64,000 nt of DNA, taken from contig LT629302.1 of the NCBI GenBank assembly GCA_900104375.1, positions 1,302,001 through 1,366,000 on the forward strand. Reading direction: 5' to 3'. Below the pieces are notes generated by a model that was not told the DNA's origin, searched no databases, and was given only the letters and a program-made list of their open reading frames with translations. Made by a program: the position numbers and the translations under genes. Each line of letters opens with the position of its first letter. The first letter of the stretch is position 1. The DNA comes from Flavobacteriaceae bacterium MAR_2010_188. Its GTDB lineage: Bacteria > Bacteroidota > Bacteroidia > Flavobacteriales > Flavobacteriaceae. Below are positions 51,391 to 60,432 of the stretch, piece by piece.

Positions 51391-53142
51391 TTGGAACATT
51401 TCATAGTATCGGCACGTAAATACAGACCTCAAACCTTTAAGGATGTTGTAGGACAAGAGGCTATTACCAATACTCTTACCAATGCTATTGAGAACAATCA
51501 CTTGGCTCAAGCTCTGCTTTTTACCGGTCCTCGTGGTGTGGGTAAAACCACTTGCGCTAGGATTTTAGCCAAGATGATAAACGGTGACGGCACTCAGACG
51601 GAAGATGAAGATTTCGCTTTCAATATCTTCGAATTAGATGCCGCCTCCAACAACTCTGTCGATGATATTAGGTCACTTACAGACCAAGTTAGGATTCCAC
51701 CACAGATAGGAAATTACAAGGTTTATATTATTGATGAAGTACATATGCTTTCTCAATCTGCCTTTAATGCTTTTTTAAAAACATTAGAAGAGCCGCCGCA
51801 ACACTGTATTTTTATCCTTGCCACAACAGAAAAACATAAAATAATCCCAACGATTCTAAGCCGTTGCCAGATTTTCGATTTTAAGAGAATCACCGTCAAG
51901 GATGCCAAAGACTATTTAAAATATATCGCAGAAGAACAAGGCGTAATCGCAGAAGATGATGCCTTACATATCATTGCTCAAAAGGCAGATGGAGCTATGA
52001 GGGATGCCCTTTCAATCTTTGATAGGGTCGTAAGTTTCGCCGGAAAAAATCTCACTCGACAAGCGGTTACAGAGAACTTAAATGTTCTAGACTACGAAAC
52101 ATTTTTTGAGAGCACCGATCTTATTTTAGAAAATGATATTCCTAAGCTATTAGTACAGTTTAACGAGACTCTCGCTAAAGGATTTGACGGACATCATTAT
52201 ATAAACGGTCTAGCGTCTCATTTCCGTGATCTTATGGTCTGTAAAAATGAAGCTACCATCCCACTTTTAGAAGTTGGGGAAAATACCCAAGAAAAGTATT
52301 TGCTTCAATCTAAAAAAACCTCCTTAAGCTTTCTGATTGAAGGGATTAATAAAGCTAACCAATGCGACTTAAATTATAAGTCTAGCAAAAACCAGCGGCT
52401 CTTGGTAGAGCTTTGTTTGATGCAGTTGGCCTCTATCACTTTCGATGGAGAAAAAAAAAATAGCGATCACTACATAATACCGCCTTCTTACTTCATTGCG
52501 AAAGGGATTAAACCGGTAAAAATCGATTCGATTCCAAAGAATGACGATGGACATTTAAAAAAAGCTGAAGAATTAGTTTCTGTTCCGAGCATTAAGAAAG
52601 AGGACGAAGTTCCAAATTCCCATTCGTCAGAAGAAATCTCGGTTGCAGAACCGGTGGTTAAAATCGACATTAAAAATAAAACCAAGACTACCTCCGGACT
52701 TTCATTGAAAAGTATTAGGGCCAAGAAAGAGCATCTAATCAATAAAATTGATGTTGTAGTAGATGAAGCAAATCTTCCGCGAGATATGGTTTCGCAGGAG
52801 GATCTTAATCGCGCGTGGAATGAATATATCGCAAAGCTTCAAAAAAAAGGAGAAAAGTTAAATGCCTCTACCCTATCAATTGATCAGCCAAAATTGGAAG
52901 GCAGCATCATACATCTAACCTTTCCTAATGAAACGCTTAAGATAGAGCTCGAAAAAGCACAGCATTTACTGCTGAATTTTCTTAGAAAGAAGTTGAATAA
53001 TTATGATCTTCATTTAGTTATTAAGGTAAATCAGGAAGCTTCTAAAAAATATGCTTTTACGGCCAGAGAAAAATATGAAAAGCTTAAGGAAAAAAATCCA
53101 AATATCGAGCTTTTGAGAAAAACCTTTGGTTTGGATATTTAG
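51391..53142 (+). CDS. dnaX: DNA polymerase III subunit gamma/tau DnaX
   Basis: A 583-residue clamp-loader ATPase starting at TTG (51391); the protein MEHFIVSARKYRPQTF... fits other flavobacterial DnaX N termini. Walker A is GPRGVGKTTC, Walker B IIDEVHML, and LSRCQIFDF holds the sensor/Arg finger region. The zinc module (four Cys after the Walker A helix) is absent: ARILAKMINGDGTQTEDEDF leads straight to ELDAASNNSV, as I recall for this phylum. The collar is at about 220-350 and the tau-specific C-terminal domain at about 450-583. An A10 run after Gly353 could give a short gamma form; see the site at 52450. Confidence 0.93.
   Translation: MEHFIVSARKYRPQTFKDVVGQEAITNTLTNAIENNHLAQALLFTGPRGVGKTTCARILAKMINGDGTQTEDEDFAFNIFELDAASNNSVDDIRSLTDQVRIPPQIGNYKVYIIDEVHMLSQSAFNAFLKTLEEPPQHCIFILATTEKHKIIPTILSRCQIFDFKRITVKDAKDYLKYIAEEQGVIAEDDALHIIAQKADGAMRDALSIFDRVVSFAGKNLTRQAVTENLNVLDYETFFESTDLILENDIPKLLVQFNETLAKGFDGHHYINGLASHFRDLMVCKNEATIPLLEVGENTQEKYLLQSKKTSLSFLIEGINKANQCDLNYKSSKNQRLLVELCLMQLASITFDGEKKNSDHYIIPPSYFIAKGIKPVKIDSIPKNDDGHLKKAEELVSVPSIKKEDEVPNSHSSEEISVAEPVVKIDIKNKTKTTSGLSLKSIRAKKEHLINKIDVVVDEANLPRDMVSQEDLNRAWNEYIAKLQKKGEKLNASTLSIDQPKLEGSIIHLTFPNETLKIELEKAQHLLLNFLRKKLNNYDLHLVIKVNQEASKKYAFTAREKYEKLKEKNPNIELLRKTFGLDI
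52450..52463 (+). promoter_or_regulatory. candidate slippery site in dnaX for a gamma-like short form
   Basis: A run of ten A (52451-52460) spans codons GAA AAA AAA AAT. A -1 shift, or 11 A in the transcript, gives a stop (TAG) after one extra Lys (357 residues). Nine A (or +1) gives a stop after six more codons (361 residues). Both end just after the collar domain. GGAG precedes the run, comparable to the A-run slippage in Thermus and frameshift in E. coli dnaX. Confidence 0.6.
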
Positions 53143-53163
53143 GCTGAATAAAACACTACTATC

Positions 53164-53712
53164 ATGAAAAAGTTATTTATTTTTCTCGTCCTCGCACTAA
53201 TTTTTCTCACCGTGTTCGATGGGCGTGATAATCACCAAAAGATTATTAAGAAAGAATTTAAGGAGATTGAAAATTTCAAATCAAATACTGAAGATATTTC
53301 GATTTTCCCTGATTCTTATGTTGAAGTTGAGACCGATACTATTATTGGGCAAAGCTTTAGTACCAAAATCACGAACCGTTCTTTAAAGGCTTCCCGTTTA
53401 TTGTTGAAGGGAGAGAAACCAAATCAGTACGTACAAAATTTTGAAGCAGACATCAGTGTTTGTATTTCGCAAGAAGAAATCTTCAAACTTAATGTGACGG
53501 CAGATAATTTTGAATTAAAGGAAAATGATTCATTCTGGAAAAATGCAACCCTTCAACACAGCTGGGTAGAGCAAGATTTATCTACAGAAGAAAATTTGGT
53601 GATGAAAATTTCTTTTTTGAATCCGCATTCTAATTATTATAAAATGTATCAATTAGAAGTCGAAAAAGACGGTAAACATAAGCTAAAGCTTGTTGAAGAA
53701 AACTACGTTTAA
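53164..53712 (+). CDS. hypothetical exported or membrane-anchored protein
   Basis: A 182-residue protein I do not recognise. A hydrophobic N-terminal segment (about residues 3-17) could be a signal peptide or anchor. The rest is a beta-rich, charged domain, with QKIIKKEFKEIENF after the anchor. Beta strands such as SFSTKITNRSLKASRLLL and NLVMKISFLNPHSNYYKMY suggest a beta-sandwich. The gene lies 21 bases after dnaX and directly abuts miaE, so all three are probably cotranscribed. Confidence 0.65.
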   Translation: MKKLFIFLVLALIFLTVFDGRDNHQKIIKKEFKEIENFKSNTEDISIFPDSYVEVETDTIIGQSFSTKITNRSLKASRLLLKGEKPNQYVQNFEADISVCISQEEIFKLNVTADNFELKENDSFWKNATLQHSWVEQDLSTEENLVMKISFLNPHSNYYKMYQLEVEKDGKHKLKLVEENYV

Positions 53713-54294
53713 ATGCTTGGACTAAAACTACCGACTGACCCAAGGTGGGTCAACATAGTCGAGAAAAATATTGAAGAAATACTTACCGACCACGCTTACT
53801 GCGAACAGAAGGCGGCAAGCACCTCCATCTCACTAATCGTTGGTTTCCCTGAATATACTGAGCTGGTGCAAGAAATGATCGAACTCGTAAAAGAGGAAAT
53901 CAGTCATTTTAAAATGGTGCATGACCTTATTTTAGAAAATGGTTGGGTCCTGGGCAGAGACAGAAAGGATGAATACGTTATAGAACTCATTAAATTTTTT
54001 CCCAAAGGCGGCAGCAGAACTACTCAATTAGTGCATCGGCTATTGTACGCAGCACTCATTGAAGCTAGAAGTTGCGAAAGGTTTAGATTGCTTTCCGAAG
54101 AACTTGAAGATAAAAAGTTAGCGAGATTCTATAAAACATTAATGATTAGCGAAGCCAATCACTACAGCATGTTTTTAGGTTTTGCAAGACAATATGGCGA
54201 GCGTGAAGAAGTAGATAAAAAATGGCAAGACTTATTATTATTCGAAGCAGATATCATGAAAAGCTTGGGTAAAAAAGAGTCGATTCACGGATAA
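53713..54294 (+). CDS. miaE: tRNA 2-methylthio-N6-isopentenyladenosine hydroxylase MiaE
   Basis: A 193-residue diiron hydroxylase with a ferritin-like bundle. Metal ligands are Glu and His in YCEQKAAS, EEISHFKM, EARSCERF and SEANHYSMF, the ExxH pairs typical of MiaE. MiaE hydroxylates ms2i6A37 of tRNAs using O2 in aerobic growth. The length fits the short form of the family. It starts on the base after the preceding stop, and the terminator at 54292-54323 overlaps its stop codon. MiaA and MiaB are not in the window. Confidence 0.9.
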   Translation: MLGLKLPTDPRWVNIVEKNIEEILTDHAYCEQKAASTSISLIVGFPEYTELVQEMIELVKEEISHFKMVHDLILENGWVLGRDRKDEYVIELIKFFPKGGSRTTQLVHRLLYAALIEARSCERFRLLSEELEDKKLARFYKTLMISEANHYSMFLGFARQYGEREEVDKKWQDLLLFEADIMKSLGKKESIHG

Positions 54295-54323
54295 AAAAAG
54301 CCCCGGCATAGTTGTACCGGAGC
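54292..54323 (-). terminator. terminator of the outer-membrane barrel gene
   Basis: AGCTCCGG and CCGGGGCT on the minus strand pair with one mismatch around a ten-base loop, followed by seven T. It lies about 28 bases after the stop at 54351 and may also work weakly for the plus strand. Confidence 0.7.
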
Positions 54324-54350
54324 TCCAAAGTTGATTATAGTTACTTTAGT

Positions 54351-54878
54351 TTAGAGTTTTATACCAAACCCAAACTGAATATTATTGTTCTTAGCTTCTA
54401 ACGCTGGGTTGTCGTCCAAGATATTAGAAATACCATAAGAAAAACGGGCATCCACAAAAAGTTCGTCAGTAAACATATATTCTATACCGGCTACACCAGA
54501 GAATACAATGTTCTTAAAGCCATCTTCATGACTCCAAACTTTTACTCCTGCTTGAGGACCAGCACCAATCTTTATCCAATCACCGATAGCAAAACGCAAC
54601 ATTACCGGCAGTTGAATGTAATCCGTACGTAAGTTTTTGTCTTTTGCACCTTCAGCAGAATAATGTAATTCCGCTAATAGCGAAAGGCTTTCAGAAAATT
54701 CGTGATCTACAAAGCCTCCAAAAACGAGACCGTTTCTGTGCTTGTTTTCGAAGGTAGCGTCTGGTTCAAAATCCAGATTAGAAATATTAATTCCTAGTCT
54801 TGCACCAAAATATGTTTCTTGTGAAAATCCTAGAGTAGTGAACAGCATTAGGATTAAAGCGGTTGTAAGTAGTTTCAT
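54351..54878 (-). CDS. outer membrane beta-barrel protein (porin family, PorT-like)
   Basis: The ATG at about 54878 is chosen because it gives a signal peptide (MKLLTTALILMLFTTLGFSQ); the longer frame from a TTG at 54923 adds 15 residues without signal character. The mature part of about 155 residues has amphipathic strands starting FGARLGINIS and ending ENNIQFGFGIKL-like (here KNNNIQFGFGIKL), the usual pattern of a small eight-stranded barrel with OmpX/PorT-like features. A pore or structural role in the outer membrane is likely. Monocistronic with its own terminator. Confidence 0.85.
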   Translation of the reverse strand: MKLLTTALILMLFTTLGFSQETYFGARLGINISNLDFEPDATFENKHRNGLVFGGFVDHEFSESLSLLAELHYSAEGAKDKNLRTDYIQLPVMLRFAIGDWIKIGAGPQAGVKVWSHEDGFKNIVFSGVAGIEYMFTDELFVDARFSYGISNILDDNPALEAKNNNIQFGFGIKL

Positions 54879-54974
54879 TTTAAATTTGATTTGAGACCTC
54901 GAATATAGTTTGAAAACTTTCAAATTGCAGAATATTTTAGATATGAAAGCGAATAAATAAGTTAAACTGCTCTT

Positions 54975-55883
54975 TTAGTGGAGACTGTAACTCCCAACCT
55001 CCTCAGAATAAACACTTTTGATGATTCCATCTGAAAGCCCAATTTTAGGAACGTAGATGTCTTTGGCGCCGCTCCATTTCATGGAAAGCAAATAAATTCT
55101 GGTGGCGGGAATAATCACATCTGCTCTATCTTGGTTTAAATCGAGCTCGGTGATACGCTCCTCATAGGAATATGTCTGCAATTTTTCGTAATAAGCGGTG
55201 AGGTAAAAATAAGTAAGCGGGGTGCCTTGCTGCTTCCCTGAAATTTTAAATATTTTGTTGATGTTTCCTCCAGAACCAATAAGTTCCATTTTATCGTATT
55301 GTTTTGTGTTCTGTTTTATCCAAAGTTCTAGCTCATTCCAGACATCTTTGGTCACAATGTCTTCCAAAAGTCTAACCGTACCAATTTTAAAAGACCGTGA
55401 GCTTACTGTTTCTCCTCGGTGTATTACGGAGAATTCGGTGCTTCCACCTCCGACATCAACGTAGAGATAGGTTTTATCTTCATGTAGATAGGAATGTAAA
55501 TCTGTTGCAGCAATAATAGCTGCTTCTTCTTCACCACCAATAATATCAATGGAAATCTTGCATTTTTGTTTAATGAGTTTGGCGACTTCATAACCGTTAT
55601 TTGCTTCTCTCATCGCAGAAGTTGCACAGGCCTTATATCTTTCGACTTTATGGGATTGCATTAAAAGTCGAAAAGCCTTCATAGTATCGAGCATTCGCTC
55701 AGTAGATTCTTCAGAAATAAGACCATATACAAATACGTCTGCTCCTAACCTTATCGGCACCCGAACTAATGAACTTTTCCTAAATATGGGAGGTTTGCCT
55801 TTTTGTTCAATAATATCTGCAATCATTAATCTTACGGCGTTAGACCCAATATCAATGGCTGCAAATTTTCTGATTTTCAACAT
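54975..55883 (-). CDS. ppx: Ppx/GppA phosphatase (exopolyphosphatase)
   Basis: A 302-residue sugar kinase/Hsp70/actin superfamily phosphatase. The N-terminal phosphate loop is AAIDIGSNAVRLMI, the second loop VDVGGGSTEFS, with GTVRLLED and SGGNINKI further on. It lacks the C-terminal HD domain of long Ppx, so the short form may favour (p)ppGpp or polyphosphate. It starts one base after the ppk stop codon overlap, downstream of ppk in a tight operon, which supports a role in polyphosphate turnover. Confidence 0.9.
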   Translation of the reverse strand: MLKIRKFAAIDIGSNAVRLMIADIIEQKGKPPIFRKSSLVRVPIRLGADVFVYGLISEESTERMLDTMKAFRLLMQSHKVERYKACATSAMREANNGYEVAKLIKQKCKISIDIIGGEEEAAIIAATDLHSYLHEDKTYLYVDVGGGSTEFSVIHRGETVSSRSFKIGTVRLLEDIVTKDVWNELELWIKQNTKQYDKMELIGSGGNINKIFKISGKQQGTPLTYFYLTAYYEKLQTYSYEERITELDLNQDRADVIIPATRIYLLSMKWSGAKDIYVPKIGLSDGIIKSVYSEEVGSYSLH

Positions 55884-55884
55884 A

Positions 55885-57939
55885 TCAATCCTTCAATTTG
55901 TCTAAATAATAATCGTAAGTAGCAAATTGTGCCCGCACCTTTTTATTGTTATTTTTTCGATATACGTTATTCTGCTTCTCGTTTAAGACTCTTGCCTTAA
56001 CGTTATCACTCCAACAGATATCGTAAATCTCGATCAGTTCTTGTTTGATTTCTTCATCATAAATAGGACAGGTAACCTCTACTCTATTTTCAATATTTCT
56101 GGTCATCCAATCGGCTGATGAAATGAATACATTAGGATTTTCATTATTGCAGAAAATCATCAATCGAGTGTGTTCTAAAAATTTTCCGATAATACTGATT
56201 ACTTCAATGTTTTCACTCATCCCCTTGATACCAGGAATAAGACAACAGATACCACGAACGATCATTTGAATCTTAACTCCTGCCCTGCTAGCTTCATACA
56301 ACTTATCGATCATCTGATAGTTTGAAATGCTATTCATCTTCAACTTGATAAAACCTGGTTTCCCAGCTCTAACATTTTTGATTTCGTTATTTATTAAGCC
56401 GAAAAATTTTGCTTTGGTATGATGGGGCGACGTTATTAAATGTTGGTAAGGATAGATTCTGTAATTGATCTCGAAAAAGTCGAAAACCGTATTGACGTCC
56501 TTCAATATACTCTGATCAGCTGTAAATAGAGTGAAATCGGTATAAATTTTAGCGGTAGATTCGTTAAAGTTCCCGGTGCTGATAAAGCCATAACGCTTCA
56601 GCTTATTATTCTCTTCACGCTCAATGACACAAATCTTGCTGTGCACTTTAAGACCTTTAACACCAAATAAAAGATTAACCCCATCCTGCATCATTTGTTC
56701 AGCATAATCGATGTTGGCCTGCTCGTCAAAACGCGCCTGGATTTCTATAGAAACGGTTACATTCTTACCATTTTTTGCAGCATTTATCAATGAACTTGCT
56801 ACGTGAGAAATTTGAGCCAAACGATAAATTGTAATCTTTATAGTTTTTACCTGAGGGTCTAACGCTGCTTGTCTTAGGAATTTCACCACATATGCAAAAG
56901 TCTGATATGGCGTATACAAGAGATAGTCTTTTTCGGCTAAACTCTTAAACATACTAGATTGAAGACTTAGACCTTTAATTGGTAATGGCGGTCGCTTTAC
57001 GTATTGCAAATCGTCTCGTCCAAGGCTAGGAAAACCCATATAATCGCGTCTATTATGATAACGACCGCCTGGTATAACGCTGTCATTACCATCAATACAC
57101 ATCTTTTCTCTTAAGAATCTAAGCGTTTCTTTCTCTATCGTCTTATCGTAAACAAAGCGAACTGGCTCACCGATTTGACGATGCTTAACGCTTTCGGCAA
57201 TCTTGTCGATAAAACTCTTACTTAAGTCGCTATCAAAATCTAATTCTCCGTCCCTCGTGATTTTAATCATGTGAGCCGTGATGGATGTGTAGTTAAAAAT
57301 GCTAAAAATATCACTTAAGCAATAACGTATAAGATCATCTAAAATGATGATATAGTCGTTGTCATTCTGCTTAGGTAAGACCACAAAACGCTCTATAGTC
57401 TTAGGGATTTCTATAAGTGCATATTGTCGCTGCTTATCATCCAAAACCATTTTAACCGCGAGATATGCCGCACTATCCTTTAACAAGGGTAAGTCTACCT
57501 CATCGTTTAAAATTATAGTGACCAACGCTGGGCTTACTTGTTGAATGAAGTAATTTCTTAGAAAGTCATGTTGGGTATCGTCGATGTCATTTTCATTGAT
57601 CATATAGATATCATGACTCTCGAGCTGCTTTTCAATTTTCTCTAGAATCTTTAAACTAGAGGTCTGTTGTTGAATCACAATTTGAGTAATAATCTCTAGC
57701 AATTCTTTTGCGCGAATCCCGCCGAGTTGCGATTTACCGCCTTTACCGGCTTCGTCAATACGTTTTATAGTGGCGTACCTTACCTTGAAGAATTCATCTA
57801 AGTTATTCGAAAATATTCCTATAAACCGTAATCTTTCAAGTAATGGGACGCTTTCATCTGCGGCTTCTTGCAACACTCGTGCATTAAACTGAAGCCAGCT
57901 CAATTCCCGATTGATATATCTATTTTTTGTAACAGTCAT
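55885..57939 (-). CDS. ppk1: polyphosphate kinase PPK1
   Basis: A 684-residue PPK1. The N-terminal NRELSWLQFNARVLQEA is the usual opening. The catalytic phospholipase D-like core has GLKVHSKICVIERE and STGNFNESTAKIYTDFTL. A second motif near the end is EHTRLMIFCN with NVFISSADWMTRNIENRVEVTCP (key part SADWMTRNIENR). The enzyme makes polyphosphate from ATP through a phosphohistidine. It lies one base upstream of ppx, and the intergenic region before it is A+T-rich without a clear -33/-7 pair by eye. Confidence 0.94.
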   Translation of the reverse strand: MTVTKNRYINRELSWLQFNARVLQEAADESVPLLERLRFIGIFSNNLDEFFKVRYATIKRIDEAGKGGKSQLGGIRAKELLEIITQIVIQQQTSSLKILEKIEKQLESHDIYMINENDIDDTQHDFLRNYFIQQVSPALVTIILNDEVDLPLLKDSAAYLAVKMVLDDKQRQYALIEIPKTIERFVVLPKQNDNDYIIILDDLIRYCLSDIFSIFNYTSITAHMIKITRDGELDFDSDLSKSFIDKIAESVKHRQIGEPVRFVYDKTIEKETLRFLREKMCIDGNDSVIPGGRYHNRRDYMGFPSLGRDDLQYVKRPPLPIKGLSLQSSMFKSLAEKDYLLYTPYQTFAYVVKFLRQAALDPQVKTIKITIYRLAQISHVASSLINAAKNGKNVTVSIEIQARFDEQANIDYAEQMMQDGVNLLFGVKGLKVHSKICVIEREENNKLKRYGFISTGNFNESTAKIYTDFTLFTADQSILKDVNTVFDFFEINYRIYPYQHLITSPHHTKAKFFGLINNEIKNVRAGKPGFIKLKMNSISNYQMIDKLYEASRAGVKIQMIVRGICCLIPGIKGMSENIEVISIIGKFLEHTRLMIFCNNENPNVFISSADWMTRNIENRVEVTCPIYDEEIKQELIEIYDICWSDNVKARVLNEKQNNVYRKNNNKKVRAQFATYDYYLDKLKD

Positions 57940-58220
57940 TTACTTTCAATATAGTGTAAACAAATATATTCTATTTGTGACACTTTTCCTTTGGGCTTTT
58001 GGATGGAAATTTTAATGAGATGTCATTTAATTTTCCTTGTCATTTGTTGAAAAATACACAGATTTTAATAAGTACTCAACCAATTTATATATACTTTTTA
58101 TAAAGGTGAAAGTTACCTAGCTTCAATTATTTAGCGTCATGAATTACGTAAACCACAAATAAAATCAAGTAAAGCCTTCAGAAAAAAATTAGGTTTTGAA
58201 CGAAATTTTTTCATAATGTG
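57940..58220. other. gene-free divergent region between ppk and the 146-aa gene
   Basis: About 280 bases, A+T-rich, likely holding the ppk promoter on the minus strand. No reading frame or hairpin stands out. Confidence 0.5.
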
Positions 58221-58250
58221 TTGTTTTTTCGGATTAATTGTATAGTTTTG
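58221..58250 (+). promoter_or_regulatory. promoter of the 146-aa secreted protein gene
   Basis: TTG (58221-58223), 19 bases, then TAGTTTTG (58243-58250), a good match to the Bacteroidota consensus. Transcription should start near 58256, which supports the start codon at 58278. Confidence 0.65.
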
Positions 58251-58277
58251 TCGATGAACAACGTTAAATCCCCCAAA

Positions 58278-58718
58278 ATGAAAAAATTACTACTCCTACT
58301 TAGTTTTTTTCTTATCGCAAGTTTTGGATACTCTCAAAAGAGAAAAGAAGCTCAAAGTATAATCAAAGAAGATGTACGAATTAAGAAATACTACAACAAA
58401 GCCGAACTAGAAGGATTGGCAAAAGGCAAACTCCTAGATCTATACATAGAACGTGTAGAAAATCTATACAATTTATTGCCTTACATCGCTTTCGCAACGA
58501 AGCCAGGAACTACTATGACTACTCTGGGTATTCCAAATGATAGTGATAATAGAAAAATCCTAGAAGATCAATTTGAAGCATCCGATGATTTTTTGGAAAC
58601 GAATGAAAAATTTCAACGCCAAATACTTCCGTATTCTGACACCAACGATTTAATTTCTGCAATCCTGTTTTATGAGGACATAATGAAATCACTACATCAG
58701 TACAGTGAATTGCATTAA
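58278..58718 (+). CDS. small secreted protein of unknown function
   Basis: From the ATG at 58278 this is 146 residues with a clear signal peptide (MKKLLLLLSFFLIASFGYSQ). The mature part is charged and helical (KRKEAQSIIKEDVRIKKYYNK near its start), with a motif YLxxLYNLLPYIAF-like (here ENLYNLLPYIAF) and an EDxMKSLHQY end. I do not recognise a family. The start was chosen on the basis of the promoter at 58221-58250; earlier in-frame ATGs (58218, 58254) lie at or before the expected transcription start. It has its own terminator, so it is monocistronic. Confidence 0.7.
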   Translation: MKKLLLLLSFFLIASFGYSQKRKEAQSIIKEDVRIKKYYNKAELEGLAKGKLLDLYIERVENLYNLLPYIAFATKPGTTMTTLGIPNDSDNRKILEDQFEASDDFLETNEKFQRQILPYSDTNDLISAILFYEDIMKSLHQYSELH

Positions 58719-58743
58719 GAAATTTTAAAAATGCCCCTATCTA

Positions 58744-58770
58744 AAAGTGTACGATTTGTACACTTTTTTT
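58744..58770 (+). terminator. intrinsic terminator after the 146-aa gene
   Basis: AAAGTGTAC, loop GATTT, GTACACTTT: a perfect 9-bp stem followed by seven T, about 26 bases after the stop codon. Confidence 0.9.
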
Positions 58771-58960
58771 GTGCCCTTAAAATTGAAATAACTTCTTTAC
58801 AAATTTAGATTAAACAAGCATTGAAGATAATTCCAACGAAACCACTACAAAATTTCAAATATAAAGTAAGTTTTTATTTACTTAATTATACATTTTATCG
58901 CGAATTTAAGTTTAAATATGCATTTCATCGATAAATTTAGTGTTTCATGGAATTTTTTTT

Positions 58961-58968
58961 TATGTTTG
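58961..58968 (+). promoter_or_regulatory. candidate -7 box for the beta-helix-like gene
   Basis: TATGTTTG matches TAnnTTTG, about 47 bases before the ATG at 59015. The -33 region is A+T-rich without a clear TTG. Confidence 0.4.
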
Positions 58969-59014
58969 AGCTATTAAAGATTAATAGAATCCAAAACTAC
59001 TTAACTATTTGATT

Positions 59015-60334
59015 ATGCAGAACTTTACTTATAAAATTGCAATTATACTTTTCTTCGCGATCTCCTTAGGATATGCACAGCAAGAAAAAGGAATTTACGG
59101 TACAGAAAATTGGTTGTCTAACTGGACTGATTTTCAACCAGAAAAAGAAGAATACGATGAGCCAACGGTAATCCTTAGAGGTAATATATCTGAAGATACC
59201 ACATTAAAAAAGCGTGAGGTATATCTGCTTAATGGAAGCGTATTCGTCACAAACAACGCAGTTCTAACCATAGAACCAGGAACGGTAATCCTCGGAGACT
59301 TTGATACCAAGGGTTCATTGACTATTACCAAAGGTGCGTCTATCATTGCCGACGGTGTAGAAACCGATCCGATTATCTTTAGTTCTAACCGAGGCGTTAA
59401 AAGAGCTGGCGATTGGGGTGGTTTAATGATTTTAGGTGAAGCACCTACCAGTAACTACGGAAATGGAGCAATGAGTACTTTTCATAATAACATTAGTTCT
59501 GAATCGTATGCTAATCTAGTTTATGGAGGTGAAAATATAAATAGCACCTCGGGCATCATGAAATTTGTTAGAGTTGAATATGCAGGAAAGAGAAATAGAG
59601 AAGAAGGATACTCCAACGGAATTCTTTTAGCCGGCGTAGGTAAAGAAACGATTTTAGAGAATATAATGGTAAGCTTCTCAGGTGGCGACTCGTTCGAAAT
59701 CTGGGGCGGTAACGTTATTTTAGAAAGACTTATCTCATACAAAGCCAATGGTAATGATTTCCATTTTAACTATGGTACCCAAGGTGACCTCAAAAATTCC
59801 CTTGCTGTTCGTTCTCCGTATGTCTCAGATCGAAATGGATCGAGGGCTTTGGCTATAAAATCCTATGACAAGAGAGAAGAATTCGATTTTTCTAAAAAGT
59901 TGACTTCGTTAAATGCACATAATCTTACCATTCTTAATCAAACAGATAAATTAAAAGAAGAAATTGAAATGGGCCTTATTTCAGAAGGTGTATATGTTGG
60001 TAAGGATGTTTCCTTAAATATGCAGAAAGGCGTTATCTCTGGATTTAATCCGGCGGTTAAGTTTGAAAAGGGAATGCAACCAACTCAACAAAGCCTTGAA
60101 AAAATAAGGTTTACCAGTATGTATTTTAATAATTGTAATGGTAATATCTATATAGATAATAATCCGAATAATGACGATTTAGAAAACTGGTACGGCAATA
60201 GAGCTTTCTATAATGTGTATTCCAAGAGCCCTAATTTCGAAACGTTCATCAACATCACGGACGAAAAAAGACCAGATTACAGACTTCGAATCAACCGTAT
60301 CATAACTGCAAATGATAAAGAGATAGACGATTAA
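59015..60334 (+). CDS. secreted protein with a likely beta-helix domain
   Basis: The ATG at 59015 gives 439 residues with a signal peptide (MQNFTYKIAIILFFAISLGYAQQ); a TTG two codons upstream is less likely. After LTIEPGTVILGDFDTKGSLTI-like (here LTIEPGTVI) the pattern of repeated short strands, with NGILLAGVG and FSGGDSFEIWGGNV, suggests a right-handed beta-helix. TKGSLTITKGASIIADG and NRGVKRAGDWGGLMILGEAP occur in T9SS-associated surface proteins. No sorting domain is visible at the C terminus. It precedes a type B T9SS substrate and a PorP/SprF gene, so it may belong to their unit. Confidence 0.75.
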   Translation: MQNFTYKIAIILFFAISLGYAQQEKGIYGTENWLSNWTDFQPEKEEYDEPTVILRGNISEDTTLKKREVYLLNGSVFVTNNAVLTIEPGTVILGDFDTKGSLTITKGASIIADGVETDPIIFSSNRGVKRAGDWGGLMILGEAPTSNYGNGAMSTFHNNISSESYANLVYGGENINSTSGIMKFVRVEYAGKRNREEGYSNGILLAGVGKETILENIMVSFSGGDSFEIWGGNVILERLISYKANGNDFHFNYGTQGDLKNSLAVRSPYVSDRNGSRALAIKSYDKREEFDFSKKLTSLNAHNLTILNQTDKLKEEIEMGLISEGVYVGKDVSLNMQKGVISGFNPAVKFEKGMQPTQQSLEKIRFTSMYFNNCNGNIYIDNNPNNDDLENWYGNRAFYNVYSKSPNFETFINITDEKRPDYRLRINRIITANDKEIDD

Positions 60335-60432
60335 TTGATTTTCTAGTTTCTATTATTTAGAACACTAGCGATAATAATTGTCGGACCTACTCTCTTCCAT
60401 TGAAAACCATTTTTCAATAAAGAATATATCAC

